Assembly: GCA_964561545.1 (NCBI GenBank)
Contig: CAZLQF010000016.1
Coordinates: 1-62,902, forward strand
DNA: 62,902 nucleotides
Reading direction: 5' to 3'
Source of the DNA: CAZLQF01 sp964561545
GTDB lineage: Bacteria; Bacteroidota; Bacteroidia; CAILMK01; CAYYUA01
The translations under genes were made by a program, and so were the position numbers. The notes beneath the pieces are model-generated. The model saw nothing but the letters and a program-made list of their open reading frames with translations, did no database searches and was not told where the DNA came from. This document shows positions 36,391 to 45,971 of this stretch, one piece after another (position 1 is the first letter of the stretch; each line of letters starts with the position of its first letter).

Positions 36391-37040
36391 AAATGATTTT
36401 CTTTTTTCCTTTTGAATGGCCTTAAAACCACTCTCTAATAAATTTTCCATGCTACTTCGAATTTAAGCGAATTCTACGATTAGTTTAAAACTGCTTGCTC
36501 TTAATATTCATAACCTACTCAATGGATCAGATGGTCCAAGCTAAGTTTCTCTTCGATAAAAACTTCCCCTTTTTATGACATTTCAGACTGAAAAAGTAAA
36601 CAGGCAACCCATGTACTTTTTAAAAACTTATTGAAGCCATGGCAAATTCGAAGTTGAATTGAGAATATCCAGAATTAAGCTTAAAAAGCTTCTATTCCAG
36701 AGGGTTCTGTCGCTTTAAGTTCAAAGCGGTTGAGGAAACCACGCCAATCCTGTATATTGCTAAACCCTTAGTGGCAGTATTTTTTTTGAAATTGAAGCTG
36801 AGGTTTAGCGTTTTAATTTATTATTTCGTAAAAACTGAACCAGCTTAAAAGTATGACACCCACTATAGGGCTTGAATAGCAAGCAATAACACAAAAATTA
36901 ACAGGTTTAGCTTTTAAATTGCAAAAGCCATCGAGTTTCCTAAAATTTGTGGCTGCTATTTTTGAATAGCTCTACCAAAATATTCAAGTTAATATAATTT
37001 AAAATCAAATATTCAAATTTAACTCCATAAGTTATAACAA
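36391..37040. other. Intergenic region upstream of the sulfotransferase locus
   Basis: No gene is seen in 650 bp. TATTTTTG at 36957-36964 fits a -7 box about 77 bp before the first sulfotransferase, but no well-spaced TTTG precedes it. Confidence 0.45.
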
Positions 37041-37892
37041 TTGGCGACCTTACACAACATTAAAAAAAGAGTCTATAATAAGTATAGAGCGTATGAATGG
37101 CAATACCGCTTGTCTACATGGCATCAGCGAGCAGTGCCCAATTTTATCATAATCGGTGCTCAAAAATCTGGGACAACAAGCTTATTTGATCATATCAAAA
37201 AGCACCCCCAAGCAATTCCTTCATTTTCTAAAGAAGTTCATTTTTTTGACGGTGGAATTGATCCCGATATTGATAACTTCAATGAAGGGGAAGCCTGGTA
37301 TAGAGCGCATTTTCCATTTAAAAATAAAATTAACAAGACCAAAACCTTTGAAGCCTCCCCGCTCTATATATTTAATCCGTATGCACCTCAGCGAATTTAT
37401 GATTACATCCCCAATGTTAAACTCATAGCTATATTGAGAAATCCCGTTGAAAGGGCAATTTCCCAATATTACATGAATGTAGAGAAAGGATATGAACATC
37501 GATCATTGTCAGAAGCTTTAAAAGAAGAAGATCAGTTAATGGAAGATGTTAAGCAAAGAAAAGCTTATAAAAGTAGAATTTTCTTAGAATGTTCCTACAA
37601 AAGCCGGGGCATTTATATCAACCAAATACAGGCTTACCTCAAATATTTTTCTAAGGATCAACTCCTGATTTTAAGTAGTGAAGCGTTGTTCACCGATCCC
37701 CTCAACACGTTGCAGCAAATTTTTGAATTTGTCAATATTGATTCAGATTTCAAACCGTCTAATTTGAAGCCAAAAAATGTTACTAACAATAAGCAATATG
37801 TGAATCAGGAAACTTACGATCAGTTATATTCTTTTTTTGAACCCTACAATGAAGCGCTTTTCGATCTAATTGGAAAAAAATTTAATTGGTGA
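37041..37892 (+). CDS. Sulfotransferase 1 of the glycan locus
   Basis: 283 aa, cytoplasmic, Sulfotransfer_1-type fold related to heparan sulfate sulfotransferases. The 5'-phosphosulfate loop of PAPS binding is IIGAQKSGTTSLFDHI (about 36-51), and the 3'-phosphate site is LRNPVERAISQYYM (about 133-146). Between them HFFDG and FEASPLYIF match the substrate cleft region. The start is TTG at 37041; the codon two upstream is a stop and no ATG lies before the PAPS loop. It should transfer sulfate from PAPS to a sugar hydroxyl or amine. Closest in style to the enzyme at 41953. Confidence 0.92.
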   Translation: MATLHNIKKRVYNKYRAYEWQYRLSTWHQRAVPNFIIIGAQKSGTTSLFDHIKKHPQAIPSFSKEVHFFDGGIDPDIDNFNEGEAWYRAHFPFKNKINKTKTFEASPLYIFNPYAPQRIYDYIPNVKLIAILRNPVERAISQYYMNVEKGYEHRSLSEALKEEDQLMEDVKQRKAYKSRIFLECSYKSRGIYINQIQAYLKYFSKDQLLILSSEALFTDPLNTLQQIFEFVNIDSDFKPSNLKPKNVTNNKQYVNQETYDQLYSFFEPYNEALFDLIGKKFNW

Positions 37893-37981
37893 ATGAGGTA
37901 TTCAATTGATTTTCTCGTAATTCCAACTTACTATCTTCCAGGATTAACAAGGAACCTCTTAAAAAATAAACATAACAGATG

Positions 37982-38125
37982 TATTCAACCCCAAACAGTA
38001 ACCGCTGGAATGGAACATACATTGGTGAGCCTTTACCAGTCGGTCCGCACCATTATAAAATCAATGTAGAAAGTTATGATGGTGAATCATAATCCTTTGA
38101 AGGAACTTTGACGGTATTGCCGTAA
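37982..38125 (+). pseudogene. Relic of a T9SS type B (CHU_C) sorting domain
   Basis: One frame reads STPNSNRWNGTYIGEPLPVG, then HHYKINVESYDGES, stop, SFEGTLTVLP, stop. This is the end of a gliding-motility-associated C-terminal domain (the WNGTY-x-G-x-PLPVG-x-YYY pattern). Upstream the frame is closed and an in-frame TAA interrupts it, so a large T9SS type B gene must have been lost here, leaving about 48 codons between two sulfotransferase genes. Confidence 0.75.
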
Positions 38126-38244
38126 GGTCAAGATTCAACGTCGTTCAATGAACTTGATTAATTTTGACAGCAAGATCAATAAAAAGTAACCCATGTTGAT
38201 TTTATAAAACTGAAAATACACTATTTTTAAATAAACCCAACTCA

Positions 38245-39114
38245 ATGACTCAAATTTTTCCAAACACCATCATAGCGGGTTTCCCTAAATGCGGCACGAG
38301 TTCTTTATGGCATTGGCTAAATGCTCATCCCGAGGTTTGTGGCTCTAAGTATAAAGAAACTTTGTACTTCTTTGATAAAGTGCGTGAAAGCAACAAAAAT
38401 GCAAATTTTCACGACCACGGGTGGGATGGTTATGCTCAACTTTTTGAAAATTGCAAAAATGCTAAAGTTGTATTTGAAGCTACTCCAGAGTATGCCACTA
38501 GAAACACAGCCTTAAGGTACTTACCTGAAATCCGGCCTTTACCTAAGTTTATTTTTTTGCTTCGTGAACCGGCAGAAAGGCTCTTCTCCTTTTACCGATT
38601 TCAAAAATATAGAATGAGGAATGAAAAAGTCGTTAATCAAAGTTTTTCTGAATTTTTGGAAGAAAGGACCAAACCTCATGGAAGAGGCCAAGTAGGCATG
38701 AGTTGTTATGTACGCTTTCTTAAGAATTGGAGGGACCAAGTGGGGGATGAAAATTTAGGAGTTTTTTTAATGGAAGAAATGATGGAGGATCCTAAAGGGT
38801 TCATGAAAAAGTTGAGTACATTTCTCAAGATTGATCCAAGTTTTTATGAAGATTTTGATTTTCCCAAAGGCAACCCAACTGTAAAAGTAAAGAGTAAAAG
38901 TCTTCATAAACTTGGAAGTAAAATTCAAAGCTACTTCCCTCCTTTTTTGCAAAACAAAGTATTGATTCCGCTATATTTAAAAATTAATGCAGATAAAGCC
39001 CCGAAGTCTTCAAGCGAGGATCTAGCAATCAAAGAGAAATTGAAGAAAGATTATAAGGAATGCAACACTGAGCTTGCCCAAATTTTCAACTTGGACCTTA
39101 CTTATTGGTCATAA
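38245..39114 (+). CDS. Sulfotransferase 2 of the glycan locus
   Basis: 289 aa. PAPS loop IIAGFPKCGTSSLWHWL (about 9-25) and 3'-phosphate motif LLREPAERLFSFYRF (about 106-120). ETLYFFDKV and FEATPEYATR lie between. Sequence differs clearly from the other four sulfotransferases, so a separate position or sugar is likely. The C-terminal tail ends LDLTYWS, similar to the LSHW end of the 41953 protein. A 352-bp gap with a T9SS relic separates it from sulfotransferase 1. Confidence 0.92.
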   Translation: MTQIFPNTIIAGFPKCGTSSLWHWLNAHPEVCGSKYKETLYFFDKVRESNKNANFHDHGWDGYAQLFENCKNAKVVFEATPEYATRNTALRYLPEIRPLPKFIFLLREPAERLFSFYRFQKYRMRNEKVVNQSFSEFLEERTKPHGRGQVGMSCYVRFLKNWRDQVGDENLGVFLMEEMMEDPKGFMKKLSTFLKIDPSFYEDFDFPKGNPTVKVKSKSLHKLGSKIQSYFPPFLQNKVLIPLYLKINADKAPKSSSEDLAIKEKLKKDYKECNTELAQIFNLDLTYWS

Positions 39115-39264
39115 ATTTTTAAAAAAGCATAGAAGTAAAGATATTTTTTGAAAGGCATGTAATAATAAAGCCTATTATATTCAAGGTTCAACCTTCTTCC
39201 TTTTTCTTATCAATTGAAAATTGGTTCATTTGAGCTATAGAACAATTATTTAGCTAAGGCTTTT

Positions 39265-40767
39265 TTACTTTAAGTACTTTTTCTTTAACGTTTGAAGCGT
39301 TTCATCTATGTCATAGGAAGGTTTGAAGTATAGAATAGCTAATCCGTAAAGTAGCGCTATAATCGTAGCTTTGTACCCTACATTCAATAATTTGGCAACC
39401 CTCACATTCCAATTTTCAATATTAAGATCTGGTAAATAAATACAGCCTGAAAAAACGACAAGGGCTATTAATAAAACATACATGGTATGTATGGAGAAAG
39501 GCTGAAAATTCATTTTATACCAAATAAAAGAAACCTTAATAACAATGTTTAACAATGCAGATAAAGCCGTAGCAATGGCCGCTCCAACAATGCCATATAA
39601 TGGTATAAAAATAAGGTTAGTAATAATGGTTAAGACTGCTAAAAGTGCCATGAATAGAAGATTATACCGATAATAAGGAGAAGTTATAATAACTTGTTCC
39701 TTTACTCCTGAGCCAACTTGAGCAAGTTTAGCAGCTCCTATAAATAGGGTAACGTTCTTTGCATCCAGGTACTTTGGTTGGATGATATGAAGAATATCTT
39801 CTAAATTCACCCAAATGACAATAAAAACAAGTGCACCGACCAACAATTGGTTCAGAGAGGATTTTTTATAAATACGATCAACAAGTGCATAATTTCCCTT
39901 AGAAAATGCTTCAGCAATAAATGGTTGAGATACAAAAGACAAACCTCTAGTAGAAACCCTAATCAATTCACCTAAATAAAAAGCTACAGTGTATAAAGAA
40001 ACACTCGTTAAACCCACCATAGCACCCAGCATTAAAACATCCAATCTTCTATTAAGTTGACCTGACAGCCTGTTGAAAATTGAATAAATACCAAACGATC
40101 GGATATCTTTGAACATTGGTGATTTAAACACTGAAAAATCAGGTTTTAAATACAACTCACCAATAGACCAAGTATGGTAAATCATAATTAGAATAGGTAT
40201 CCCGTAAGATATGCAATAAAGCACAAGAAAGGTTTGAAAATCAACCAGCTCCAAAACGTAGGAACCAATCACTAATAAGATTAATAACCTGACCCCCACT
40301 TCTTTTAAGAATAAGGGTAAAACAGTTTTAAAAAAAGCTCTTAAATAAGAGGCAAAAACAACGTGAAAGACCTGGAATACAATAAGCGGGAATAGGTAAA
40401 AATAATTATTTACAAATAAAGAGGCTTTCTCTGCATAAGTGTTCAATATTGGATTTTTGAAAACGAAAAATAAAGCAGTAATGAGTGCGAGCCCGGTCAT
40501 GGCTATCAATATTGAAAAGAATAAAAAACCATGATTGCCCCGTTTGGGATCTTTAAAGTAATGTAAATATTTAACAATAATTCCAGGTAAGCTGAGAAGC
40601 GCAAAAACAGCAAGCAAGCCAGAAACACTAAGTAATAACCTTACAAGGCCAAATTCTTCTTTGGTGAAAAAATTGGTAAATAGAACCATTATATTTAAGT
40701 AGCCCAAGGCAGTACCTAAATAGATGGATAGGCTGTTCTTGTATGCTTGATGTTTTACTTTACCCAT
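39265..40767 (-). CDS. Polysaccharide flippase (Wzx/MATE-like)
   Basis: 500 aa, about 12-14 hydrophobic segments spread evenly along the chain, with basic loops (PKRGNHG and FNRLSGQLNRRLDVLM). The order and the conserved NRLSGQLNRRLD stretch after the sixth helix resemble oligosaccharide flippases that move lipid-linked repeat units across the inner membrane. It is the only transporter in the sulfotransferase/glycosyltransferase group, so it is probably the export step for that glycan. No Wzy-type polymerase was recognised in the window. Confidence 0.88.
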   Translation of the reverse strand: MGKVKHQAYKNSLSIYLGTALGYLNIMVLFTNFFTKEEFGLVRLLLSVSGLLAVFALLSLPGIIVKYLHYFKDPKRGNHGFLFFSILIAMTGLALITALFFVFKNPILNTYAEKASLFVNNYFYLFPLIVFQVFHVVFASYLRAFFKTVLPLFLKEVGVRLLILLVIGSYVLELVDFQTFLVLYCISYGIPILIMIYHTWSIGELYLKPDFSVFKSPMFKDIRSFGIYSIFNRLSGQLNRRLDVLMLGAMVGLTSVSLYTVAFYLGELIRVSTRGLSFVSQPFIAEAFSKGNYALVDRIYKKSSLNQLLVGALVFIVIWVNLEDILHIIQPKYLDAKNVTLFIGAAKLAQVGSGVKEQVIITSPYYRYNLLFMALLAVLTIITNLIFIPLYGIVGAAIATALSALLNIVIKVSFIWYKMNFQPFSIHTMYVLLIALVVFSGCIYLPDLNIENWNVRVAKLLNVGYKATIIALLYGLAILYFKPSYDIDETLQTLKKKYLK

Positions 40768-40892
40768 CCAAAATATTTCTTATAATCAGCACCTTATTTT
40801 TTTATTTCATTAATTCATCAATAAAACAAATTTTAAATATTAGTCCCAAGCATATTCAAAATCGGAGTGTTGGAATAATTTTTATTGGATGT

Positions 40893-41735
40893 TTAACCTT
40901 CTTCCTTGTAGTATCCTACTTGCTGCATAACAGGGCCAAAAGCATCAATTAGCATTTCCTGTTCTTGCTTTCCAAAATACTCTTTCCATTCATCCAAACT
41001 TCCTTTTCGTATAAGTAAATCGGCATTACCCCAAACCTGGTTCAAATCAGCTTTTGCTTGTTTTTCTTGTTTTTGCGCTTTTTCAAAATCGCTTAATTCA
41101 ACAGCTCTTTCTATATGTGAATTGGTATAATCAATATCTAAAAAACTCAATATTTCTTTAAGTTTATCACTTGTATAATTTCTTAAATCTTCATACTTGA
41201 CTAATAAAAATCTATTAGATTGAAAACCCAACCCACCAAGCCAACCACCTACATGTTCTGCCCAGTTTCCATAATGATCAGGTGCCCCTTTTAAAAAATT
41301 CGGTAAGAATTCAGTAAAAGTTTGTGAATGTAATACTTTATGTTTTTTTAGAAAATAAAAATAAGAAACAGCTACACTTCTTGGATCCCTAACCAGGTAT
41401 ATTACTTTGTTATAATGAGGATTAAAGTAGGCATGACTTTTTAAAATCCTGGGAGAAGCATATTTTTTCACCCTTTTATTTGAATTATAAACTGATGGAA
41501 GCCATTGCTTAATATTTGTAGCGTTGACTTCTTCATTAGGATACATTGCATAACTCATTAAAAGTCTAATGTATCTATTTCCACTTCTTGGGTATGAAAC
41601 AACAAAATTATCATCACTTCTAATAGGTATATGTTTCCCCTTAGCTATGCTTAGATTAATGCCTACATTATCACCTAAAATCTCACTAAACTTTTCAAAA
41701 TAATACAGACTTTTCGATTTTTGTTTAGTTCTCAT
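40893..41735 (-). CDS. Sulfotransferase 3 (cytosolic SULT1-like)
   Basis: 280 aa. It differs in type from the others: PAPS loop FVVSYPRSGNRYIRLLM (about 43-59), then PRILKSHAYF (about 93-102, where SULT enzymes have the catalytic His after Lys-Ser/Thr) and VIYLVRDPRSVAVSYFYF (about 110-127). These are the hallmarks of SULT1-like aryl/alcohol or sugar sulfotransferases. On the minus strand a TAAGTTTG -7 box lies at 41763-41770, 28 bp before the start. Same strand as the flippase, which lies 125 bp downstream. Confidence 0.92.
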   Translation of the reverse strand: MRTKQKSKSLYYFEKFSEILGDNVGINLSIAKGKHIPIRSDDNFVVSYPRSGNRYIRLLMSYAMYPNEEVNATNIKQWLPSVYNSNKRVKKYASPRILKSHAYFNPHYNKVIYLVRDPRSVAVSYFYFLKKHKVLHSQTFTEFLPNFLKGAPDHYGNWAEHVGGWLGGLGFQSNRFLLVKYEDLRNYTSDKLKEILSFLDIDYTNSHIERAVELSDFEKAQKQEKQAKADLNQVWGNADLLIRKGSLDEWKEYFGKQEQEMLIDAFGPVMQQVGYYKEEG

Positions 41736-41952
41736 TATGGTATGTTGCTTTTAAAATTTTAGCAAACTTAGGCCAAAGCCTCCAAAAATAAAAAGAGTTA
41801 TAAGATACTTTCAGTTTCTAAAATTAGGACAAATACTCATTAACCCCTTAAAAAAGCTGGACTGTTTTCTAAATTTAAACTATAATATTTAAGGGGCCAG
41901 CAGAGAAAAATTCTATTTTTGTTAACTCGAAAAGGTTCACTTAGTTTAATAG

Positions 41953-42930
41953 ATGGAGCAAGCGGCTTATTATAAAAAGGAACAATTACCTAATTTTATT
42001 GTGATAGGAGCAGCCAAAGCTGGCACTACATCTCTATATAATTATTTAAATGAGCACCCCCAGGCCTTCTTACCTTCTGATTATAAAGAATCCCGTTTTT
42101 TTGCTAATCAAATGATCACCAACACCCTTCATTACAAAAATTCGTCAGTTTTTAGTTTTGAAACATTTAAACGTCAATACAACAATGTCACAAACGAAAA
42201 GGCAATAGGCGATTTTGGCAATGTTTATCTTCAATTTCCAGAGGTATCAATCCCCAAAATAAAGGAATATTTAGGAGAAGAGGTTAAAATTGTCGCAATT
42301 TTAAGAGATCCTGTTGAAAGGGCATTCTCTGCCTATAAATTTGCCTGCCGTAATCAACATGAATCAGTATCCTTTCAATATGCTATTGAAAATGAATACA
42401 AGAGGGTAAAGCAATATAATTTTCCGCCTGATATTTTCCATTACCTTGATCATAGCTTATACTTTGATAAGTTAAAAATGTATTTCGAAGCATTTAAAGA
42501 CGTAGAAGTATTGTTTTTTGATGATTTACAACGGGATTCAAAAACCACTATGAATAAATTGCTCGGTTTTTTAGATATTTCGAACGAGTATGAAATAAAT
42601 GCAGGAACCATCTATAATGAAGGCTCGGGCGTTCCGGCTAATTTAAAATTATTCAATGCGCTTTTCAATGGCAAAAAAGTAGCTAACTCAGTTAAGCCTT
42701 ACTTAGAAAACGTACCGCCATTATTTTATCTTGGAAAAAAATCGCTACAATTATTAGAATATTCAAGAAATAAGCTAATGGTCAAAAAGGATATAAAATT
42801 AGATCCTGAACTGGAAAATGATTTAAGAGAATATTTCAGAAATGATATTGAAAATCTGGAAGATTTGTTAAACCAAGACCTTTCTCACTGGAAAGAAAAG
42901 CGGCACACAGGACAAGCAAAAAATCATTGA
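41953..42930 (+). CDS. Sulfotransferase 4 of the glycan locus
   Basis: 325 aa. PAPS loop FIVIGAAKAGTTSLYNYL (about 15-32) and 3'-phosphate motif ILRDPVERAFSAYKFAC (about 116-132). Conserved spacing and the Lys in AAKAGTTS match heparan sulfate-type enzymes. A TATTTTTG -7 box at 41914-41921 lies 31 bp before the start. It begins a four-gene run with gaps of only 30, 21 and 16 bp: sulfotransferase, GT4, GT2, sulfotransferase. Confidence 0.93.
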   Translation: MEQAAYYKKEQLPNFIVIGAAKAGTTSLYNYLNEHPQAFLPSDYKESRFFANQMITNTLHYKNSSVFSFETFKRQYNNVTNEKAIGDFGNVYLQFPEVSIPKIKEYLGEEVKIVAILRDPVERAFSAYKFACRNQHESVSFQYAIENEYKRVKQYNFPPDIFHYLDHSLYFDKLKMYFEAFKDVEVLFFDDLQRDSKTTMNKLLGFLDISNEYEINAGTIYNEGSGVPANLKLFNALFNGKKVANSVKPYLENVPPLFYLGKKSLQLLEYSRNKLMVKKDIKLDPELENDLREYFRNDIENLEDLLNQDLSHWKEKRHTGQAKNH

Positions 42931-42960
42931 AGGCTTACAGCGTAGATAAAAAAATATAAA

Positions 42961-44226
42961 ATGAAAGTTTCTCTTCTAAATGCCACAGATGCCATGGGAT
43001 CAGGCATAGCTTGTCTAAGATTGTTGGAAGCCCTTGAACAAGAAGAGGAGATAGAAACCAATTTAATTGTTCAAAAAAGTAAAAAGACCGTAAGAGATAA
43101 TGTAACCGTACTTAAAAGAAATAAATTTCATAAAATTACCTATTTAATACGAACGTTAAGATCCAATAAGATTATTAAAAACTATACTTATAATACCAAA
43201 AATTTCTCAACTGGATTATTTGGAATTTCATCAATGGCATCCAGGCTTAAAAACAACGATGTTATACACCTACATTGGATCAATGATAGCTATATCTCTT
43301 TGGATGGTTTACATCAAATTGGTGAGCTCAACAAGCCTGTTTTTTGGACTTTGCGCGATTTATGGCCTATTACAGGAGGTTGCCATTATAACGGTAGTTG
43401 CCAAAACTTTACTACTTATTGCCACCAATGTCCTGAATTGAACTCGAATAAAGAGCAAGATTTATCCTATAAAATTTGGGCCAAAAAGAAAATGGTTTAC
43501 GATAAACTTAAACCCATATTTATTGCCCCCAGTGAATGGATGGCTCAACAAGTTGAAAATAGTAGTTTAGGAGCGCTGTATAGGGTTCATGTAATTCCTA
43601 ATCCTATCAATCATGAATGCTTTGCGCCTATAGACTCAGCAAAAAGCAGAAAATTTTTTAATCTTCCTGAAGACAAGACTTATATCCTTTTTGGTGCTAT
43701 CAATGCCATTAGCGATCAAAGAAAAGGTTATAAAGAACTAATGCAGGCTCTTCAACAAGTTGATCAAGAGGTTAATCTTAAAGCATCCAATGTCGAATTA
43801 CTTGTGTTTGGAAATGATGACAATTCACTAAAATCTGAATTAAACATAAACTGCCATTTCTTAGGCCACATCGAATCTCAAGATGCATTAATTAATTGCT
43901 ACAATTCAGCCGATTATTTGGTAATTCCTTCTTTACAGGACAATCTTCCTAAAACCGTTATGGAAGCTTTGGCTTGTGGAATTCCAACCATTGGATTTAA
44001 TACAGGGGGCATCCCTGAGATGATTGATAACGAGGAAAATGGTTTTTTAGCAGAATGGGGCAATAGCGAGGATTTAGCATATCAAATAAAGCGAGCGATC
44101 AAGTTAGATCAGGAAAAATTCCTTGAAATGAAGGCAAATGCAAGGCAAAAGGTCTTGGATAATTACACTTACGGAGAAATTGCTTATCAACATTTGAAGC
44201 TTTATAAAAGCTATTTGAAAAATTAA
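42961..44226 (+). CDS. GT4-family glycosyltransferase (WcaC-like)
   Basis: 421 aa, GT-B fold, no TM segment. The N-terminal domain holds HLHWINDSYISL and a Cys-rich acceptor loop (TGGCHYNGSCQNF, then CHQCPEL), a pattern of colanic-acid WcaC-type transferases. The C-terminal domain carries the nucleotide-sugar region DNLPKTVMEALACGIPTIGF with the EX7E motif in its GGIPEMIDNEENG continuation. It adds a sugar from a nucleotide donor, probably to the lipid-linked repeat unit. Confidence 0.93.
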   Translation: MKVSLLNATDAMGSGIACLRLLEALEQEEEIETNLIVQKSKKTVRDNVTVLKRNKFHKITYLIRTLRSNKIIKNYTYNTKNFSTGLFGISSMASRLKNNDVIHLHWINDSYISLDGLHQIGELNKPVFWTLRDLWPITGGCHYNGSCQNFTTYCHQCPELNSNKEQDLSYKIWAKKKMVYDKLKPIFIAPSEWMAQQVENSSLGALYRVHVIPNPINHECFAPIDSAKSRKFFNLPEDKTYILFGAINAISDQRKGYKELMQALQQVDQEVNLKASNVELLVFGNDDNSLKSELNINCHFLGHIESQDALINCYNSADYLVIPSLQDNLPKTVMEALACGIPTIGFNTGGIPEMIDNEENGFLAEWGNSEDLAYQIKRAIKLDQEKFLEMKANARQKVLDNYTYGEIAYQHLKLYKSYLKN

Positions 44227-44247
44227 ACTTTACACCTTTAGACAATT

Positions 44248-45117
44248 ATGCATAATACTGAAGCGATTACAGTTGGTATTAAAACATTTCTAAGAACTCG
44301 GCAACTTGAACAATGCCTTGAAAGCCTTACTCAACATCAATGGTTCCAAGTAATTATTGCTGATGATGGAGAAATAGATGAAGAACGACTGGAGATGTAT
44401 CAAAATTTTGAACAGAGATTGCCCCTAAGCCTTTTAAAGTTAGATTTTGATACTGGACTCGCAGCTGGGAGAAATGAAATTGTAAAAAATTGCGACACCG
44501 AGTACATCTTAATGTTAGATGATGATCAGACCGTTCCTAATAATATTGGGGACCTGAAAGCTATTTTGGATGAAGACTCATCCTTAGGTGGCGTTTCTTG
44601 TATTTGGATAGAACATGGCTATAAAAAATGTACCGCCTGTAATATTAAACTTAAAGGGGAAGATGTTATCAAAGAATACACAAGGAGAGATGATAAAAAT
44701 AATTCTACTTTGTTTACCTCCAATTCAATACCATACAAAAAATTTGATTTTGTACCCAATTCTACTTTATTTAAAAAAGCATGTTTGGACTACATAAGCT
44801 GGGACTCCTTTTATAAAATTGGTAAAGAACATTTGGATTTTTATTTATCTCATAAATTGGCCAATGAATGGAAATTTGCGGTAGCTTTAAATGTTTATAT
44901 AGGGCATTATCCAGGAATGGAAGAATCTGCTAATTATTCCAAGTATAGAAAGGGGGAGAGAATAAAAGTGTCCAACGACTACTTATTGAAAAAATTCCAA
45001 ATATCCAGGGTGTTTGATGGAATGAAATATATAGAGCCTATTAAATCCATCAAAGATTATTGGCTGATTTTTAAAAGGCAGTTTGAATTAACACTTAAAT
45101 ATGGGTTTTTTAGGTAA
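44248..45117 (+). CDS. GT2-family glycosyltransferase
   Basis: 289 aa, GT-A fold. VGIKTFLRTRQLEQCLESL opens the nucleotide-binding part, VIIADDG and the metal-binding motif LMLDDDQTVP (about 89-98) follow. The acceptor half is rich in aromatic and basic residues (KEHLDFYLSHKLANEW). No TM segment. Part of the tight operon 41953-45808. Confidence 0.92.
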   Translation: MHNTEAITVGIKTFLRTRQLEQCLESLTQHQWFQVIIADDGEIDEERLEMYQNFEQRLPLSLLKLDFDTGLAAGRNEIVKNCDTEYILMLDDDQTVPNNIGDLKAILDEDSSLGGVSCIWIEHGYKKCTACNIKLKGEDVIKEYTRRDDKNNSTLFTSNSIPYKKFDFVPNSTLFKKACLDYISWDSFYKIGKEHLDFYLSHKLANEWKFAVALNVYIGHYPGMEESANYSKYRKGERIKVSNDYLLKKFQISRVFDGMKYIEPIKSIKDYWLIFKRQFELTLKYGFFR

Positions 45118-45133
45118 ACCTTAAGTAATTTAA

Positions 45134-45808
45134 ATGAGCAGATTATTAAAATTAAAACACAAATTAAAAGGGTTAAAAAATAATTTCCTGCCGACCAACC
45201 AGGATTTGTACCATCCGCTTTTTGACCAACACGAATTTATTTTTATTCATATTCCAAAGACAGGCGGATTAAGTATACTCAATTCATTGTTTAATGATGA
45301 TATAAGGGTCGGTCATAAAACTGCTATTGAGTATTTTAGATATGATGAGCAAAGATTCTCGGATTATTTCAAGTTTGCTTTTGTTAGAAATCCTTATGAT
45401 CGCCTTTTTTCTGCCTACAATTTTTTAAAAAGAGGTGGTTTGAGAAAAGTTGATTACGAATTTGCCAAAGAACATATCTTTCAATTTCAGGACTTCCAAT
45501 CATTTGTTTATTTTCTAAGTGACGTTGAAAACGCGCAACCCATATTGAATTGGAAACATTTTAAATCCCAATATCATTTTGTTTGCGATTTAGACCAAAA
45601 TGTAATGGTTGACTTCATTGGAAAATATGAATCAATTTCCAAGGATTACGATTATCTCCGCCAAAAATTCGGACTTGGTGAAGAATTAAAGCATGTTAAT
45701 CTATCAGCTAAAAGCTCCTATAGAGATTATTACAATCAAGAAATGATGGAAATTGTTAGGGGCCTTTATCCATTAGATTTTGAATTATTCAATTATTCAC
45801 CTGTTTAA
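45134..45808 (+). CDS. Sulfotransferase 5 (Sulfotransfer_2, carbohydrate type)
   Basis: 224 aa, belonging to the carbohydrate sulfotransferase group of chondroitin 4-O and HNK-1 enzymes. The 5'-phosphosulfate loop is FIFIHIPKTGGLSILNSLF (about 36-54), and the 3'-phosphate motif is FAFVRNPYDRLFSAYNFL (about 80-97). These enzymes modify sugar chains, so the substrate is most likely the glycan assembled by the neighbouring transferases. Last gene of the operon. Confidence 0.92.
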   Translation: MSRLLKLKHKLKGLKNNFLPTNQDLYHPLFDQHEFIFIHIPKTGGLSILNSLFNDDIRVGHKTAIEYFRYDEQRFSDYFKFAFVRNPYDRLFSAYNFLKRGGLRKVDYEFAKEHIFQFQDFQSFVYFLSDVENAQPILNWKHFKSQYHFVCDLDQNVMVDFIGKYESISKDYDYLRQKFGLGEELKHVNLSAKSSYRDYYNQEMMEIVRGLYPLDFELFNYSPV

Positions 45809-45971
45809 CAAATGATTATCTTATTAATTGATGATCAACTTACCCCTAACAGCTGGACTACTGCCGCTGTCTGAAATAGCTTGACCACATTTTAAGCAAA
45901 AAGGCAACTAAAAAGCAGTGATATGGCACCAAATAAAAACTACATCCAATCAACCCTATACCACAAATACC

